From Shewanella electrodiphila (GTDB taxonomy: Bacteria > Pseudomonadota > Gammaproteobacteria > Enterobacterales > Shewanellaceae): a stretch of DNA of 64,000 nt. The notes under the pieces were generated by a model. The model was not told where the DNA came from. It was given only the letters and a program-made list of their open reading frames with translations, and ran no database searches. Location of the stretch: contig NZ_JAKIKU010000002.1 of assembly GCF_023283985.1 (NCBI RefSeq), positions 547,123 to 611,122 on the forward strand. Direction: 5' to 3'. Position 1 is the stretch's first letter; each line of letters begins with the position of its first letter. This document shows, piece after piece, positions 10,860 to 19,340 of the stretch. Both the position numbers and the translations under genes were made by a program.

Positions 10860-11096
10860 TTATTCGCCTTCAACGGTAAATGGGCTCAGGTTAGTATCAT
10901 CTTCATCTAATAAGATGGATACTTTCTGTTGTGCTTGTTCAAGCTTGGATTGGCTTTGGCGAACCAACTTTATTCCACGCTCAAATTGTTTGAGGGCACT
11001 GTCTAATGTGACTTCACCTTGCTCAAGATCTGCAACAATGTTTTCAAGCTCCGATAAGGACTCTTCAAAACTAAGATTCTCAGGTTTTTTTGCCAC
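10860..11096 (-). CDS. xseB: exodeoxyribonuclease VII small subunit
   Basis: Small helical subunit (78 aa) of ExoVII, which degrades single-stranded DNA together with XseA. Family hallmarks are FEESLSELENIVADLEQGE followed by a long amphipathic helix with LDSALKQFERGIKLV. First gene of the xseB-ispA-dxs operon. xseA is not in the window. Confidence 0.95.
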   Translation of the reverse strand: MAKKPENLSFEESLSELENIVADLEQGEVTLDSALKQFERGIKLVRQSQSKLEQAQQKVSILLDEDDTNLSPFTVEGE

Positions 11097-11226
11097 AATA
11101 ATGTTTCCTTATGTTGTGCGCAGAACAAAGTATATCAGGGCGAGCTAAGGGTCAAATTGAGTCGTAGTTTATTTGCTCAATAGCACGCTTTGTGACTGAA
11201 AAATTATACAACTAATAAAAAATATC

Positions 11227-11253
11227 TAAACTTGGGCTAAGTTTGACCGATAA
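11227..11253 (+). promoter_or_regulatory. candidate sigma-28 (FliA) promoter of pomAB
   Basis: TAAACTTG, 11 nt, ACCGATAA: 6/8 and 7/8 matches to the FliA consensus TAAAGTTT-N11-GCCGATAA. It fits late flagellar control of the stator genes. The start would lie near 11260, about 250 nt upstream of pomA. The rest of the 416-bp gap shows no gene. Confidence 0.6.
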
Positions 11254-11512
11254 CTATAACGAATGCCAGTTTCCTTCATCGACAAGTATTATTCATAAGT
11301 TATATTGAAAATGCTTTTTATACCGTGGAATTGATTGATTTTTTTGCACCACTGGCTATTTTTTTAAAGAATGCTGGCTATCCAGTGTTTTTTTAGTAAT
11401 TGAACTATTATCACTGACACTCAGGGTGTTACATTAATATCGATAAGACGGTTAACCATTTTACGGTTTTAATCAGTAGGCAGCATTATAAGACTGCAAT
11501 CAAGGAGACATT

Positions 11513-12280
11513 GTGGATTTAGCAACCCTAATAGGTTTAATCGGAGCCTTTGCTTTTATTATTGGGTCTATGGTCAGCAGTGGCGGTATTTCAATATTTG
11601 TTGATGTGCCATCAGTGATGATTGTATTTATTGGTTCATTGTTCGTTGTAATGATGAAGTACAATTTAAAGCAATTTCTGGGTGCTGTTAAAATTGGCGC
11701 TAAAGCTTTTATGTTTAAAATTGATAAGCCAGAAGATTTAATCGAACAATCGGTTAATATGGCTGATGCTGCCCGTAAAGGTGGATTTTTGGCATTAGAA
11801 GAGGCTCAAATCACTAATAGCTTTATGCAGAAAGCCGTTGATATGTTGGTCGATGGCCATGATGGCGATGTGGTTCGTGAAGCCTTAGAAAAAGATATTG
11901 CACTTACTGAAGAACGTCATAAAACCGGTGTTGGTATATTTAAGTCTCTAGGTGATGTAGCGCCAGCAATGGGGATGATCGGTACCTTGATTGGCCTGGT
12001 TGCCATGTTATCTAATATGGATGATCCTAAATCGATTGGTCCATCAATGGCCGTTGCTTTGTTAACAACGCTTTATGGCGCGATAATTGCGAACATGATT
12101 GCGATCCCGATTGCCGATAAACTTCAATTAAGAATGAGTGAAGAATTGCTCAACCGTAATTTGATTATGGATGCCGTATTAGCGATTCAAGATGGCCAAA
12201 ACCCGCGTGTAATCGAAGGTTTCCTTAAAAACTACTTATCTGAAAAATCACGTCAAATTGATACAACGGACGGAGAATAA
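11513..12280 (+). CDS. pomA: flagellar stator protein PomA (MotA family)
   Basis: Membrane subunit of the flagellar stator, which couples ion flow to torque. 255 residues, four membrane helices (about 5-25, 30-50, 150-170, 185-205), a cytoplasmic loop with the charged face that contacts FliG, and the conserved GDVAPAMGMIGTLIGLVAML and IGPSMAVALLTTLYGA segments. It resembles the sodium-type PomA of Vibrio more than proton-type MotA, so sodium drive is inferred. The start is GTG at 11513 with AAGGAG seven nt upstream. It lies 3 bp before pomB. Confidence 0.93.
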   Translation: MDLATLIGLIGAFAFIIGSMVSSGGISIFVDVPSVMIVFIGSLFVVMMKYNLKQFLGAVKIGAKAFMFKIDKPEDLIEQSVNMADAARKGGFLALEEAQITNSFMQKAVDMLVDGHDGDVVREALEKDIALTEERHKTGVGIFKSLGDVAPAMGMIGTLIGLVAMLSNMDDPKSIGPSMAVALLTTLYGAIIANMIAIPIADKLQLRMSEELLNRNLIMDAVLAIQDGQNPRVIEGFLKNYLSEKSRQIDTTDGE

Positions 12281-12283
12281 CTC

Positions 12284-13219
12284 ATGGCTAAGAAGGCCAA
12301 GTGTGATTGTCCACCGCCCGGAGCGCCATTGTGGTTAGCGACATTTGCTGACCTAATGTCGTTGTTGATGTGTTTCTTCGTTCTACTGCTAGCATTCTCT
12401 GAAATGGATGTGATGAAGTTCAAGCAAATCGCTGGCTCGATGAAGTACGCATTTGGCGTACAAAATAAAGTGGAAGTAAAAGATATTCCTAAAGGAACGT
12501 CAGTCATCGCATTGGAGTTTCGACCTGGTAAACCTGATCCGACACCGATTGAAATTATTAATCAGCAAACCAATGAAATGACCCAACAAACCATTGAGTA
12601 TCAAGCGGGTGATGATGCCAGTGCGGGCGGTGTGCAAAAACAACAAGGTGAAAACAGAGGCGGTAATGCAGCTGCTACAGCACAACAGCAAGCTCAAGCT
12701 CAAGAATCTCAGTCATCATCAGAGCAAGAAAACATTAACGATCAAGTTAAAAAGATGGCCGAGAAACTCAACGAAGAGATTGTTGATGGTGCGATTGAAA
12801 TCGAATCATTAGGTCAACAAATCATAATTCGAATTCGAGAGAAAGGTTCATTTGCCTCAGGCTCTGGTTTCTTACAGCCGCGGTTTAAACCTGTTGTCCG
12901 CTCTATTGGTGACTTGCTCAAAGATGTTCCGGGGATCATTACTGTCTCAGGTCATACCGATGGCATGCATATCAGTAATGAGCTTTATAGTTCTAACTGG
13001 GATTTATCGAGTAAGCGTGCGGTTGCTGTGGCTCACGAACTTGCTAAAGTGAAAGGTTTTGATGAGGCGAGAATGAGAGTGGTTGGCATGGCATCAAACT
13101 CGCCACTAGTCCCCAATGACTCTAATCAAAATCGCAGTAGAAATCGCCGCGTTGAGATTTCTATTGAGCAAGGTAAAGCAAAAGAGTCGAGAGAAATTGA
13201 AGCTATCCCGCAGCAATAA
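12284..13219 (+). CDS. pomB: flagellar stator protein PomB (MotB family, OmpA-like)
   Basis: Stator partner of PomA, 311 residues. A single N-terminal membrane helix (WLATFADLMSLLMCFFVLLL) contains the ion-binding aspartate D23. A plug and linker region follows, with a Gln/Ser-rich low-complexity stretch at about 120-150. The OmpA-like peptidoglycan-binding domain (about 185-300) carries SGHTDG and NRRVEI. The adjacent pomA and the 3-bp gap indicate one operon ending in a terminator near 13,323-13,369. Confidence 0.93.
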   Translation: MAKKAKCDCPPPGAPLWLATFADLMSLLMCFFVLLLAFSEMDVMKFKQIAGSMKYAFGVQNKVEVKDIPKGTSVIALEFRPGKPDPTPIEIINQQTNEMTQQTIEYQAGDDASAGGVQKQQGENRGGNAAATAQQQAQAQESQSSSEQENINDQVKKMAEKLNEEIVDGAIEIESLGQQIIIRIREKGSFASGSGFLQPRFKPVVRSIGDLLKDVPGIITVSGHTDGMHISNELYSSNWDLSSKRAVAVAHELAKVKGFDEARMRVVGMASNSPLVPNDSNQNRSRNRRVEISIEQGKAKESREIEAIPQQ

Positions 13220-13322
13220 AGGGCGCGGATTTATCAATTTTATCAGTTTACAATCGGATATTTTTCGAGTTCGTTTTTGTTGATTTAAATGATTTTAAAC
13301 GAGTTTTACGCAGACTATAAAA

Positions 13323-13369
13323 GGCCGTTTTAATAATTGTGATTCACTTTTATTAACGCGGCTTTTTTT
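13323..13369 (+). terminator. terminator of pomAB
   Basis: Imperfect hairpin with outer arms GCCG/CGGC and inner TTAATAA/TTATTAA, ending in GGC then a T7 run. Confidence 0.65.
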
Positions 13370-13428
13370 ATGTTTTCTAGTTTATAAACCGAAACGCGCT
13401 CTAGTCTAGGTATTGCTATTTAATGTGT

Positions 13429-13456
13429 TTGGTTAATAGTCAATTTTTGCTATAAT
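13429..13456 (+). promoter_or_regulatory. sigma-70 promoter of thiI
   Basis: TTGGTT (-35), 16 nt, TATAAT (-10, consensus). The start is predicted near 13,463, giving a leader of about 140 nt before thiI. Confidence 0.65.
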
Positions 13457-13467
13457 CCCGCCCTTAA

Positions 13468-13498
13468 ATGGCTGGTCACTGTCCAGCCATCGTTTTTT
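13468..13498 (+). terminator. terminator-like hairpin at the start of the thiI leader
   Basis: Perfect 8-bp stem ATGGCTGG / CCAGCCAT with a 7-nt loop, then CG and T6. It begins within about five nt of the predicted transcription start, so it could act as an attenuator or a 5' stabilising stem. I see no TPP-riboswitch (thi-box) consensus in the leader. Confidence 0.5.
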
Positions 13499-13602
13499 AT
13501 GCCTTTATTAGTCAGTATTATGAATGCCATAAGCGTCTTTTTGGCGAGATAATATTACTGCTTAATAAGGCTTATACCGAATCAGATGCCCGCGGAAATC
13601 CA

Positions 13603-15057
13603 ATGAAGTTTATCGTAAAGCTATACCCAGAAATCATGATGAAAAGTAAAACCGTTAGAATGCGTTTTACTAAAATCCTTGAAACTAACATTCGCAATGT
13701 ACTTAAAAAAGTTGATGAAGACGTAAGAGTACAGCGCCAATGGGATCGCATTATGATCCACGTAGCTAGCGATGAACAAGCCAGAGTTGATGCAATTTCT
13801 GCACGTCTAGAGTGTATTCCTGGTATTGCCCATGTTATTCAAGTAGATGAATACAGCTTCGATTCTATTGATGATATTTATCAGCAAGTGCTACCTGTTT
13901 ATAAAGACGAATTGGCAGGCAAAACGTTCTGTGTTCGTGTAAAACGTACAGGTAAGCATGACTTTAATTCGATTGAGGTTGAGCGTTATGTGGGTGGCGG
14001 ATTAAATCAGCACACTGAAGCCGCAGGCGTTAAGCTTAAAAATCCTGATATGACAGTCAATTTAGAAATTGATCACGAGAAACTGTATATGGTTGTTCGT
14101 CGTATTGAAGGTTTGGGTGGATTCCCAATGGCCACTCAAGAAGACGTGTTATCACTTATCTCTGGTGGTTTTGATTCAGGTGTTTCTAGCTACCAATTTA
14201 TTAAGAAAGGTGCACGTACCCATTACTGCTTCTTTAACTTGGGCGGCGCTCAACACGAAATCGGTGTGAAGCAGGTTGCTTATCATCTATGGCAGAAATA
14301 CGGTGAGTCTCACAAAGTTCGTTTCATCACTGTGCCTTTTGAACGTGTTGTTGAAGAAATTTTAGAAAGAATCGATAATGGTCAAATGGGGGTTATCTTA
14401 AAACGTGTCATGATGCGCGCCGCAACTAAAATTGCTGACAAGTATGGTATCCAAGCATTGGTGACTGGCGAAAGTTTAGGTCAAGTATCTAGCCAAACTC
14501 TCACTAATCTTAACGTGATTGACCGTTGTACTGACCTGTTAATCTTGCGCCCGCTTATTACAATGGATAAGCAAGACATTATTAACGAAAGCCGTAAAAT
14601 TGGTACCGAAGATTTTGCTAAGGCAATACCTGAATATTGTGGCGTTATTTCGCAAAAGCCAACAGTTAAAGCTGTGCTAGCTAAGATTGAAGCGGAAGAG
14701 CTTAAATTTACTGAAGACTTAATTGATCGCGTCGTAAATGATGCAGTGGTTATCGATATTAAGCAAATCGCTGAAAAAGTAGAGACTACGGTCAGTGAAA
14801 CAGAAACCGTTGAAGCAATTGATAATGGTGATATCGTTATTGATATCCGTGCTCAAGACGAAGAAGAGCAAAACCCGCTGAGTATCGAAGGTACTGAAAT
14901 TTTAAAAATTCCTTTCTTTAAGTTAGCGACTCAGTTTGCTGATTTAGATAAAGAGAAAACTTACCTTTTATATTGTGACCGCGGTGTAATGAGTAAACTG
15001 CAAGCGCTTTACTTAACAGAGCAAGGTTATAGCAACGTCAAAGTGTACCGCCCATAA
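13603..15057 (+). CDS. thiI: tRNA 4-thiouridine synthase ThiI with rhodanese domain
   Basis: Transfers sulfur to U8 of tRNA and to ThiS in thiazole synthesis. Set to start at ATG 13603 (484 residues; E. coli 482), where [10 protein letters not shown] begins the conserved N-terminus. Domains: NFLD/THUMP (about 1-165), PP-loop adenylation domain with SGGFDS at 187-192, and a C-terminal rhodanese domain with the catalytic cysteine in YCDRGVMSK (about residue 458). The full-length rhodanese domain means it can serve both tRNA and thiamine roles. The upstream in-frame extension overlaps the promoter leader and is not conserved in composition. Confidence 0.95.
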   Translation: MKFIVKLYPEIMMKSKTVRMRFTKILETNIRNVLKKVDEDVRVQRQWDRIMIHVASDEQARVDAISARLECIPGIAHVIQVDEYSFDSIDDIYQQVLPVYKDELAGKTFCVRVKRTGKHDFNSIEVERYVGGGLNQHTEAAGVKLKNPDMTVNLEIDHEKLYMVVRRIEGLGGFPMATQEDVLSLISGGFDSGVSSYQFIKKGARTHYCFFNLGGAQHEIGVKQVAYHLWQKYGESHKVRFITVPFERVVEEILERIDNGQMGVILKRVMMRAATKIADKYGIQALVTGESLGQVSSQTLTNLNVIDRCTDLLILRPLITMDKQDIINESRKIGTEDFAKAIPEYCGVISQKPTVKAVLAKIEAEELKFTEDLIDRVVNDAVVIDIKQIAEKVETTVSETETVEAIDNGDIVIDIRAQDEEEQNPLSIEGTEILKIPFFKLATQFADLDKEKTYLLYCDRGVMSKLQALYLTEQGYSNVKVYRP

Positions 15058-15170
15058 GCAGTACACATCTTGGTAAGCGATACAGATATTGTGGCGCGTT
15101 GATATTACTGAGGTTTGATATTGTTGAGGCTTGAAATTGCAGTAATAACGGTTTAAAACTTATTAAATAA

Positions 15171-15203
15171 TAGCTAGTGGTGTATTCCGCTAGCTATTTT
15201 TTT
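15171..15203 (+). terminator. terminator of thiI
   Basis: TAGCTAG / CTAGCTA inverted repeat with inner GG/CC pairing, followed by T7. It lies about 115 nt after the thiI stop. Confidence 0.8.
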
Positions 15204-15280
15204 ATCTTCTATTCTCAAGGTTTGCCGTTAGCTACTTTAAGTTGAACCCATATTGTGGTTTTCTATAAAAAATGGCCATA

Positions 15281-15322
15281 AAAAAACCGCATCACCATTA
15301 ATTTGGCTAATGCGGTTTTTTT
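15281..15322. terminator. bidirectional terminator downstream of the 15343-15579 gene
   Basis: AAAAAACCGCAT and ATGCGGTTTTTT arms with an internal loop. It serves the minus-strand small gene and may back up the thiI terminator. Confidence 0.85.
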
Positions 15323-15342
15323 GAATCTGTTTTTACAGTAGA

Positions 15343-15579
15343 TTATTCAGCAATGCGAACTTCTGCTGTGGTCACTGTTGTTTGATCTTCTTTCTCAGCA
15401 ACTAATGAGCTTTTAACATCGACATCAACGTTGTTCTGCATTTCTGTCATACTTTGCTCAAATTCAGCGTTCATTGACGCTTGCAGGTCGCTGATATCAA
15501 TTGTTGAATCTGTAGCGTTAGCTGCAAAAGCGAAAGTAGAAAGTAAAGTTACAGTTGCTAGGGTTTTTAAGTTAAACAT
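15343..15579 (-). CDS. small secreted hypothetical protein, 78 aa
   Basis: Function not recognised. The start was set at ATG 15579, which has a strong ribosome site (GGAGG about nine nt upstream) and opens into an N-terminal signal peptide (MFNLKTLATVTLLSTFAFAANA, cleavage around residue 21-22). The mature part, about 56 residues, is acidic and helical and lacks cysteines. It is divergent from gcvA across about 180 bp. A bidirectional terminator follows. It may be a periplasmic protein; nothing in the sequence says more. Confidence 0.7.
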   Translation of the reverse strand: MFNLKTLATVTLLSTFAFAANATDSTIDISDLQASMNAEFEQSMTEMQNNVDVDVKSSLVAEKEDQTTVTTAEVRIAE

Positions 15580-15760
15580 AAAGGGTCGCCTCCGGGCTGA
15601 CAAATCATACTGTCGGACACTCCCTCTTTTCCATATTGAGATTGTCCAACTCACTAAATTTCAATGGTTATAATTTAAACGAATACAGTGTTCTTTACAA
15701 ACGACAAAAAATAACGATAATCATTAGAAAAACTAATTAAAAAACGAGAGATTGATCACT

Positions 15761-16672
15761 ATGTCGAGAAGATTGCCACCTTTGAACGCGGTCAAAGCTT
15801 TCGAAGCCGCTGCCAGACACTTGAGTTTTACTCGTGCGGCAGAAGAACTTTTTGTGACTCAAGCGGCGGTGAGTCATCAAATTAAAGCATTAGAAGATTT
15901 TTTAGGTTTAAAACTATTTCGCCGTAAAAACCGCTCGTTATTATTAACGGAAGAAGGCCAGAGTTATTTTCTCGATATCAAAGATATCTTTATCCAACTT
16001 GGGGAATCTACGGACCGCCTTTTAGCAAGAAGTGCGATAGGTTCATTAACGGTAAGTATGTCTCCAAGCTTTGCAATTCAATGGCTTGTGCCTCGATTAG
16101 CGAAGTTCAGTGAAAAAAATCCAGACATTGATGTGCGGATTAAAGCCGTAGACAGTGAAGCTGATTCATTAACTGATGACGTCGATGTTGCTATCTATTA
16201 TGGTCAAGGCAATTGGCCAGGACTTCGCGCTGATAAGTTACGCAACGAAGTGCTTATTCCAGTTTGTTCGCCCTTGTTACTCAATGGCCCTAAACCGTTA
16301 GAGAAACCCAGTGATTTAAAAAATCACACCTTATTGCATGACTCAAGTCGCCATGATTGGCAAGCTTGGTTTAGACAATGCGGGATTAGTGAAATTAATG
16401 TTAACTCGGGGCCGATATTCAGTCATTCGTCATTGGTTTTACAAGCAGCAGCTCATGGACAAGGTGTGGCATTAGGTTATAGCGTGCTTGCTCGACCTGA
16501 TATTAAGGCGGGGCGATTAGTGTGTCCTTTCTCAGAAGTATTAGTGAGCAAAGATGCTTACTACTTGGTTTGTCAGCAAAATCATTCCGAACTCGGTAAA
16601 GTTGCCGCGTTTAGAGAGTGGATGGTTGACATGTTTGCCGAAGAATCACGTAGTGAGTTACTTGCTGGTTAA
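15761..16672 (+). CDS. gcvA: LysR-family transcriptional regulator GcvA
   Basis: DNA-binding regulator of the glycine cleavage system. 303 residues, with an N-terminal winged helix-turn-helix (residues about 6-65: RLPPLNAVKAFEAAARHLSF, AAVSHQIKALE) and a C-terminal LysR substrate-binding domain. The start ATG 15761 follows ACGAGAG; an in-frame TTG three codons upstream is less likely. The order gcvA, ygdD, rlmM is conserved with Enterobacteria, here with an extra hydrolase gene inserted after gcvA. gcvTHP itself is not in the window. Confidence 0.88.
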   Translation: MSRRLPPLNAVKAFEAAARHLSFTRAAEELFVTQAAVSHQIKALEDFLGLKLFRRKNRSLLLTEEGQSYFLDIKDIFIQLGESTDRLLARSAIGSLTVSMSPSFAIQWLVPRLAKFSEKNPDIDVRIKAVDSEADSLTDDVDVAIYYGQGNWPGLRADKLRNEVLIPVCSPLLLNGPKPLEKPSDLKNHTLLHDSSRHDWQAWFRQCGISEINVNSGPIFSHSSLVLQAAAHGQGVALGYSVLARPDIKAGRLVCPFSEVLVSKDAYYLVCQQNHSELGKVAAFREWMVDMFAEESRSELLAG

Positions 16673-16736
16673 GCTCGGCGCGGTGCAATTTGCTTCGCCT
16701 AATATTATGTCTACATGATTACAGATAAGCCCAATA

Positions 16737-17471
16737 ATGACAAAACTTGAAAATAGACTAACACCAGCGCCTGAAATAGACATTGAAACGATTTTATTGG
16801 GCAAACCCAGTAAAACTTTGGTGGTTTTTGCCCACGGCGCCGGCGCTAATATGCATTCCGATTTTATGGAGCAAGTGGCAAACGATCTTGCACAAACTGG
16901 TGTGCAAGTTTTACGGTTTAACTTCTTATATATGCAAGCCAACATGCAAGACGGTAAGCGTAGACCACCCGATAGAGCGCCTAAGTTACTTAATTACTAC
17001 CAACAAGTGCTAGTTGATATTGAACATCAAATCAAACAGGGCAGCTTAATTACGGAAAATATTATCCTCATGGGGAAATCCATGGGGGGAAGAATGTCAG
17101 CGATTATTACAACGCCTGAATTAAGTGATATCGCCAAAGTTGAAATACACCCTGAGTTTGAGCAAGTAAAAAAGCGAATCAAGGCGGTAATGTGTTTAGG
17201 TTATCCATTTGTGCCGCTAAAAGGGGGAGAGCCCCGTTTATCGCCGATAAATGATGCCTCAGTGCCTGTGATGGTGTTACAGGGAGAGCGTGATAAGTTT
17301 GGTGGCAAAACAGAAATACCACTTTGGCCGCTAAGCGATGCGATTAAGTTAGGCTGGATTACTGATGGCGATCATAGTTTTAAGCCAAGAAAGTCGTCAG
17401 GTGCCACTTTAGAGGCTAATCTGCAAGATTGTGTTGAGCAATGTAAGCAGTTTATCGATTTACACGTTTAA
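16737..17471 (+). CDS. alpha/beta hydrolase (KANL3/Tex30-like family)
   Basis: A serine hydrolase fold of 244 residues. HGAG at 33-36 forms the oxyanion region, GKSMGG places the nucleophile at S115, and GERDKFG and DGDHSFKP carry the likely Asp and His of the triad near the C-terminus. Similar proteins are annotated as dienelactone-hydrolase-like or Tex30-like; the substrate is unknown. It lies 64 bp after gcvA and 38 bp before ygdD, on the same strand, so it is probably part of the operon. Confidence 0.8.
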   Translation: MTKLENRLTPAPEIDIETILLGKPSKTLVVFAHGAGANMHSDFMEQVANDLAQTGVQVLRFNFLYMQANMQDGKRRPPDRAPKLLNYYQQVLVDIEHQIKQGSLITENIILMGKSMGGRMSAIITTPELSDIAKVEIHPEFEQVKKRIKAVMCLGYPFVPLKGGEPRLSPINDASVPVMVLQGERDKFGGKTEIPLWPLSDAIKLGWITDGDHSFKPRKSSGATLEANLQDCVEQCKQFIDLHV

Positions 17472-17509
17472 TAATTTTTGATGATAGTTGAATTTTTAAA
17501 GGCAATGAA

Positions 17510-17890
17510 ATGAAAAAAGGCTTGTTACTATTAGCTGCATTGAGTGGTTTTCTTGCGGTTGGTTTAGGCGCATTTGGCGCTCATGGACTTAAAAATATTG
17601 CTCCTCCTGAACTTGTGGCTATTTTTAAGCTGGGAGTGGATTATCATTTCTACCATACTTTTGCGATTATTGCGGTCGCTTTTGCTGGGCATTGGATATC
17701 TTCAAAATTACTTAATTGGGCAGCAGGCCTATTCTTTGTTGGGATATTACTGTTCTCTGGCTCGCTATATGTTTATGCATTCACAGGGGCTAAATGGATT
17801 GGCCCGATAACGCCAATGGGCGGCCTTTGTATGTTATTAGGTTGGTTACTGTTTGCGCTTGCTATCTTTAAGCATGAAGATAAAGTTTAG
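17510..17890 (+). CDS. ygdD: DUF423 family small membrane protein (YgdD)
   Basis: 126 residues, four hydrophobic segments (about 4-24, 45-62, 68-88, 98-118), and the family start with GFLAVGLGAFGAHGLK. Inner-membrane protein of unknown role. The ribosome site is GGCAATGAA upstream. Its position between gcvA and rlmM matches the enterobacterial neighbourhood. Confidence 0.88.
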   Translation: MKKGLLLLAALSGFLAVGLGAFGAHGLKNIAPPELVAIFKLGVDYHFYHTFAIIAVAFAGHWISSKLLNWAAGLFFVGILLFSGSLYVYAFTGAKWIGPITPMGGLCMLLGWLLFALAIFKHEDKV

Positions 17891-17925
17891 AATCACTTTG
17901 GATTAATAGCGTCAGCTTAATATCG

Positions 17926-17960
17926 TTTGATGTTTGATGTTTGATGTTTGATGTTTGATA
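17926..17960 (+). repeat. 7-bp tandem repeat TTTGATG, five copies
   Basis: Four perfect copies and one final imperfect copy directly after ygdD, before a terminator. A simple-sequence tract. Confidence 0.85.
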
Positions 17961-17969
17961 TTGCTACAG

Positions 17970-18006
17970 AGCCGCACAAAGGCAACTTTTTGCGGCTTTG
18001 TTGTTT
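17970..18006 (+). terminator. terminator after ygdD
   Basis: GCCGCA / TGCGGC stem extended by AAA/TTT pairing, followed by a T-rich stretch. Confidence 0.6.
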
Positions 18007-18135
18007 TCGCTTTTTATATCTTCAATTCACACAGTGTCTGTAAAGTTGCGTATAATGCAGCTCAATATTGTATTTTTAATTGTACTGACTAACGACACTC
18101 AATCTTGAGTCTCGTTTTGAAGCTTAAGGTTCACC

Positions 18136-19230
18136 ATGAAAAACCTATTTTTGTTCTGCCGTGCAGGTTATGAAAAAGATTGTGCTGCAGAAATTCAACA
18201 GCGAGCAGCTGACTTGAATATTGGTGGTTTTGTTAAAACCAATACCAACGATGCCTATGTTATTTACCAATGCTTTGAAGAAGATGGTGGTGAACAGCTA
18301 GCCAAGAAAATCGAACTGAATTCGTTAGTCTTTGCCAGACAAATGTTTGCAGCTAATGACTTATTAAAGGGCTTGCCTGAAACTGACCGTGTTTCACCCG
18401 TTGTGGCGGCATTGTCAGGTGTCACTAAAGCAGGTGAATTAAGAGTCGAAACGCCTGATACCAATGAAGCTAAAGAATTATCTGGATTCTGTCGTAAGTT
18501 CACCGTGCCATTGCGCCAGGGGCTAAAAAAGTCAGGTTCATTACTTGCTCAAGAAAATGACAGAAGACCGATTATTCATGTTTGCTTTGTGGCGCCAGGT
18601 CAGGCTTATGTGGGTTACTCATTAACAAACAACAGCTCGCCTCATTTTATGGGTATTCCACGCCTCAAAATGGCTGCAGATGCGCCAAGTCGTTCAAGCT
18701 TAAAGTTGGATGAAGCATTTGGGCATTTCTTAACAAAGGAAGAGCAAGAGCAACGTTGTCGTTCAGGCCTGCATTCTGTTGATTTAGGCGCTTGTCCAGG
18801 AGGCTGGACTTATCAGCTAGTTCGCCGTGGTATGTTTGTTGCAGCCGTTGATAATGGACCTATGGATCAAAAGCTAATGGATACAGGGCAAGTACGTCAT
18901 TATCGTGCTGACGGTTTTCGTTTTGAGCCACCAAGAAAGAACATTTATTGGCTAGTGTGTGACATGGTAGAAAAGCCATCACGTGTTGCTGAGTTAATGG
19001 AAGCTTGGGCCATTAATGGTTGGTTTAAAGAAGCTATCTTTAATCTTAAACTCCCAATGAAGAGTCGCTATAAAGAAGTTAAACAAATTCTTGATACCAT
19101 GGCTGTGATTTTAAAAGAAAATGAAATTGATGACTTTAAAATCCAATGTAAACATCTTTACCATGACCGTGATGAAGTGACGGTACATTTATGGGTTAAG
19201 CCTAATACAGCCTGGAATTTTCACGATTAA
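18136..19230 (+). CDS. rlmM: 23S rRNA (cytidine-2498-2'-O)-methyltransferase RlmM
   Basis: SAM-dependent 2'-O-methyltransferase acting on C2498 of 23S rRNA. 364 residues: an N-terminal THUMP-like part, then a Rossmann domain with VDLGACPGGWTYQLVRRG as the SAM site and the K-D-K-E catalytic set in the C-terminal half (KLPMKSRY, EVTVHLWVKP). It has its own promoter with TATAAT at 18,051-18,056. A terminator follows at 19,270. Confidence 0.95.
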   Translation: MKNLFLFCRAGYEKDCAAEIQQRAADLNIGGFVKTNTNDAYVIYQCFEEDGGEQLAKKIELNSLVFARQMFAANDLLKGLPETDRVSPVVAALSGVTKAGELRVETPDTNEAKELSGFCRKFTVPLRQGLKKSGSLLAQENDRRPIIHVCFVAPGQAYVGYSLTNNSSPHFMGIPRLKMAADAPSRSSLKLDEAFGHFLTKEEQEQRCRSGLHSVDLGACPGGWTYQLVRRGMFVAAVDNGPMDQKLMDTGQVRHYRADGFRFEPPRKNIYWLVCDMVEKPSRVAELMEAWAINGWFKEAIFNLKLPMKSRYKEVKQILDTMAVILKENEIDDFKIQCKHLYHDRDEVTVHLWVKPNTAWNFHD

Positions 19231-19269
19231 GTAGCAAACAGGCATAGCGAGTAAAAACAGATATTAAAC

Positions 19270-19298
19270 AGCCCTTAGTGAATCACTAAGGGCTTTTT
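19270..19298. terminator. terminator between rlmM and icd
   Basis: AGCCCTTAGTG / CACTAAGGGCT arms with a tight loop, then T5. The genes are convergent. Confidence 0.85.
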
Positions 19299-19340
19299 GT
19301 TAAAGCTTTTTAATTATTTACCGACTGATTGTCAGGTAAA

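Noticed and set aside
13468..13602. N-terminal extension of ThiI
   Set aside because: It overlaps the promoter leader and hairpin; the conserved protein begins at ATG 13603.
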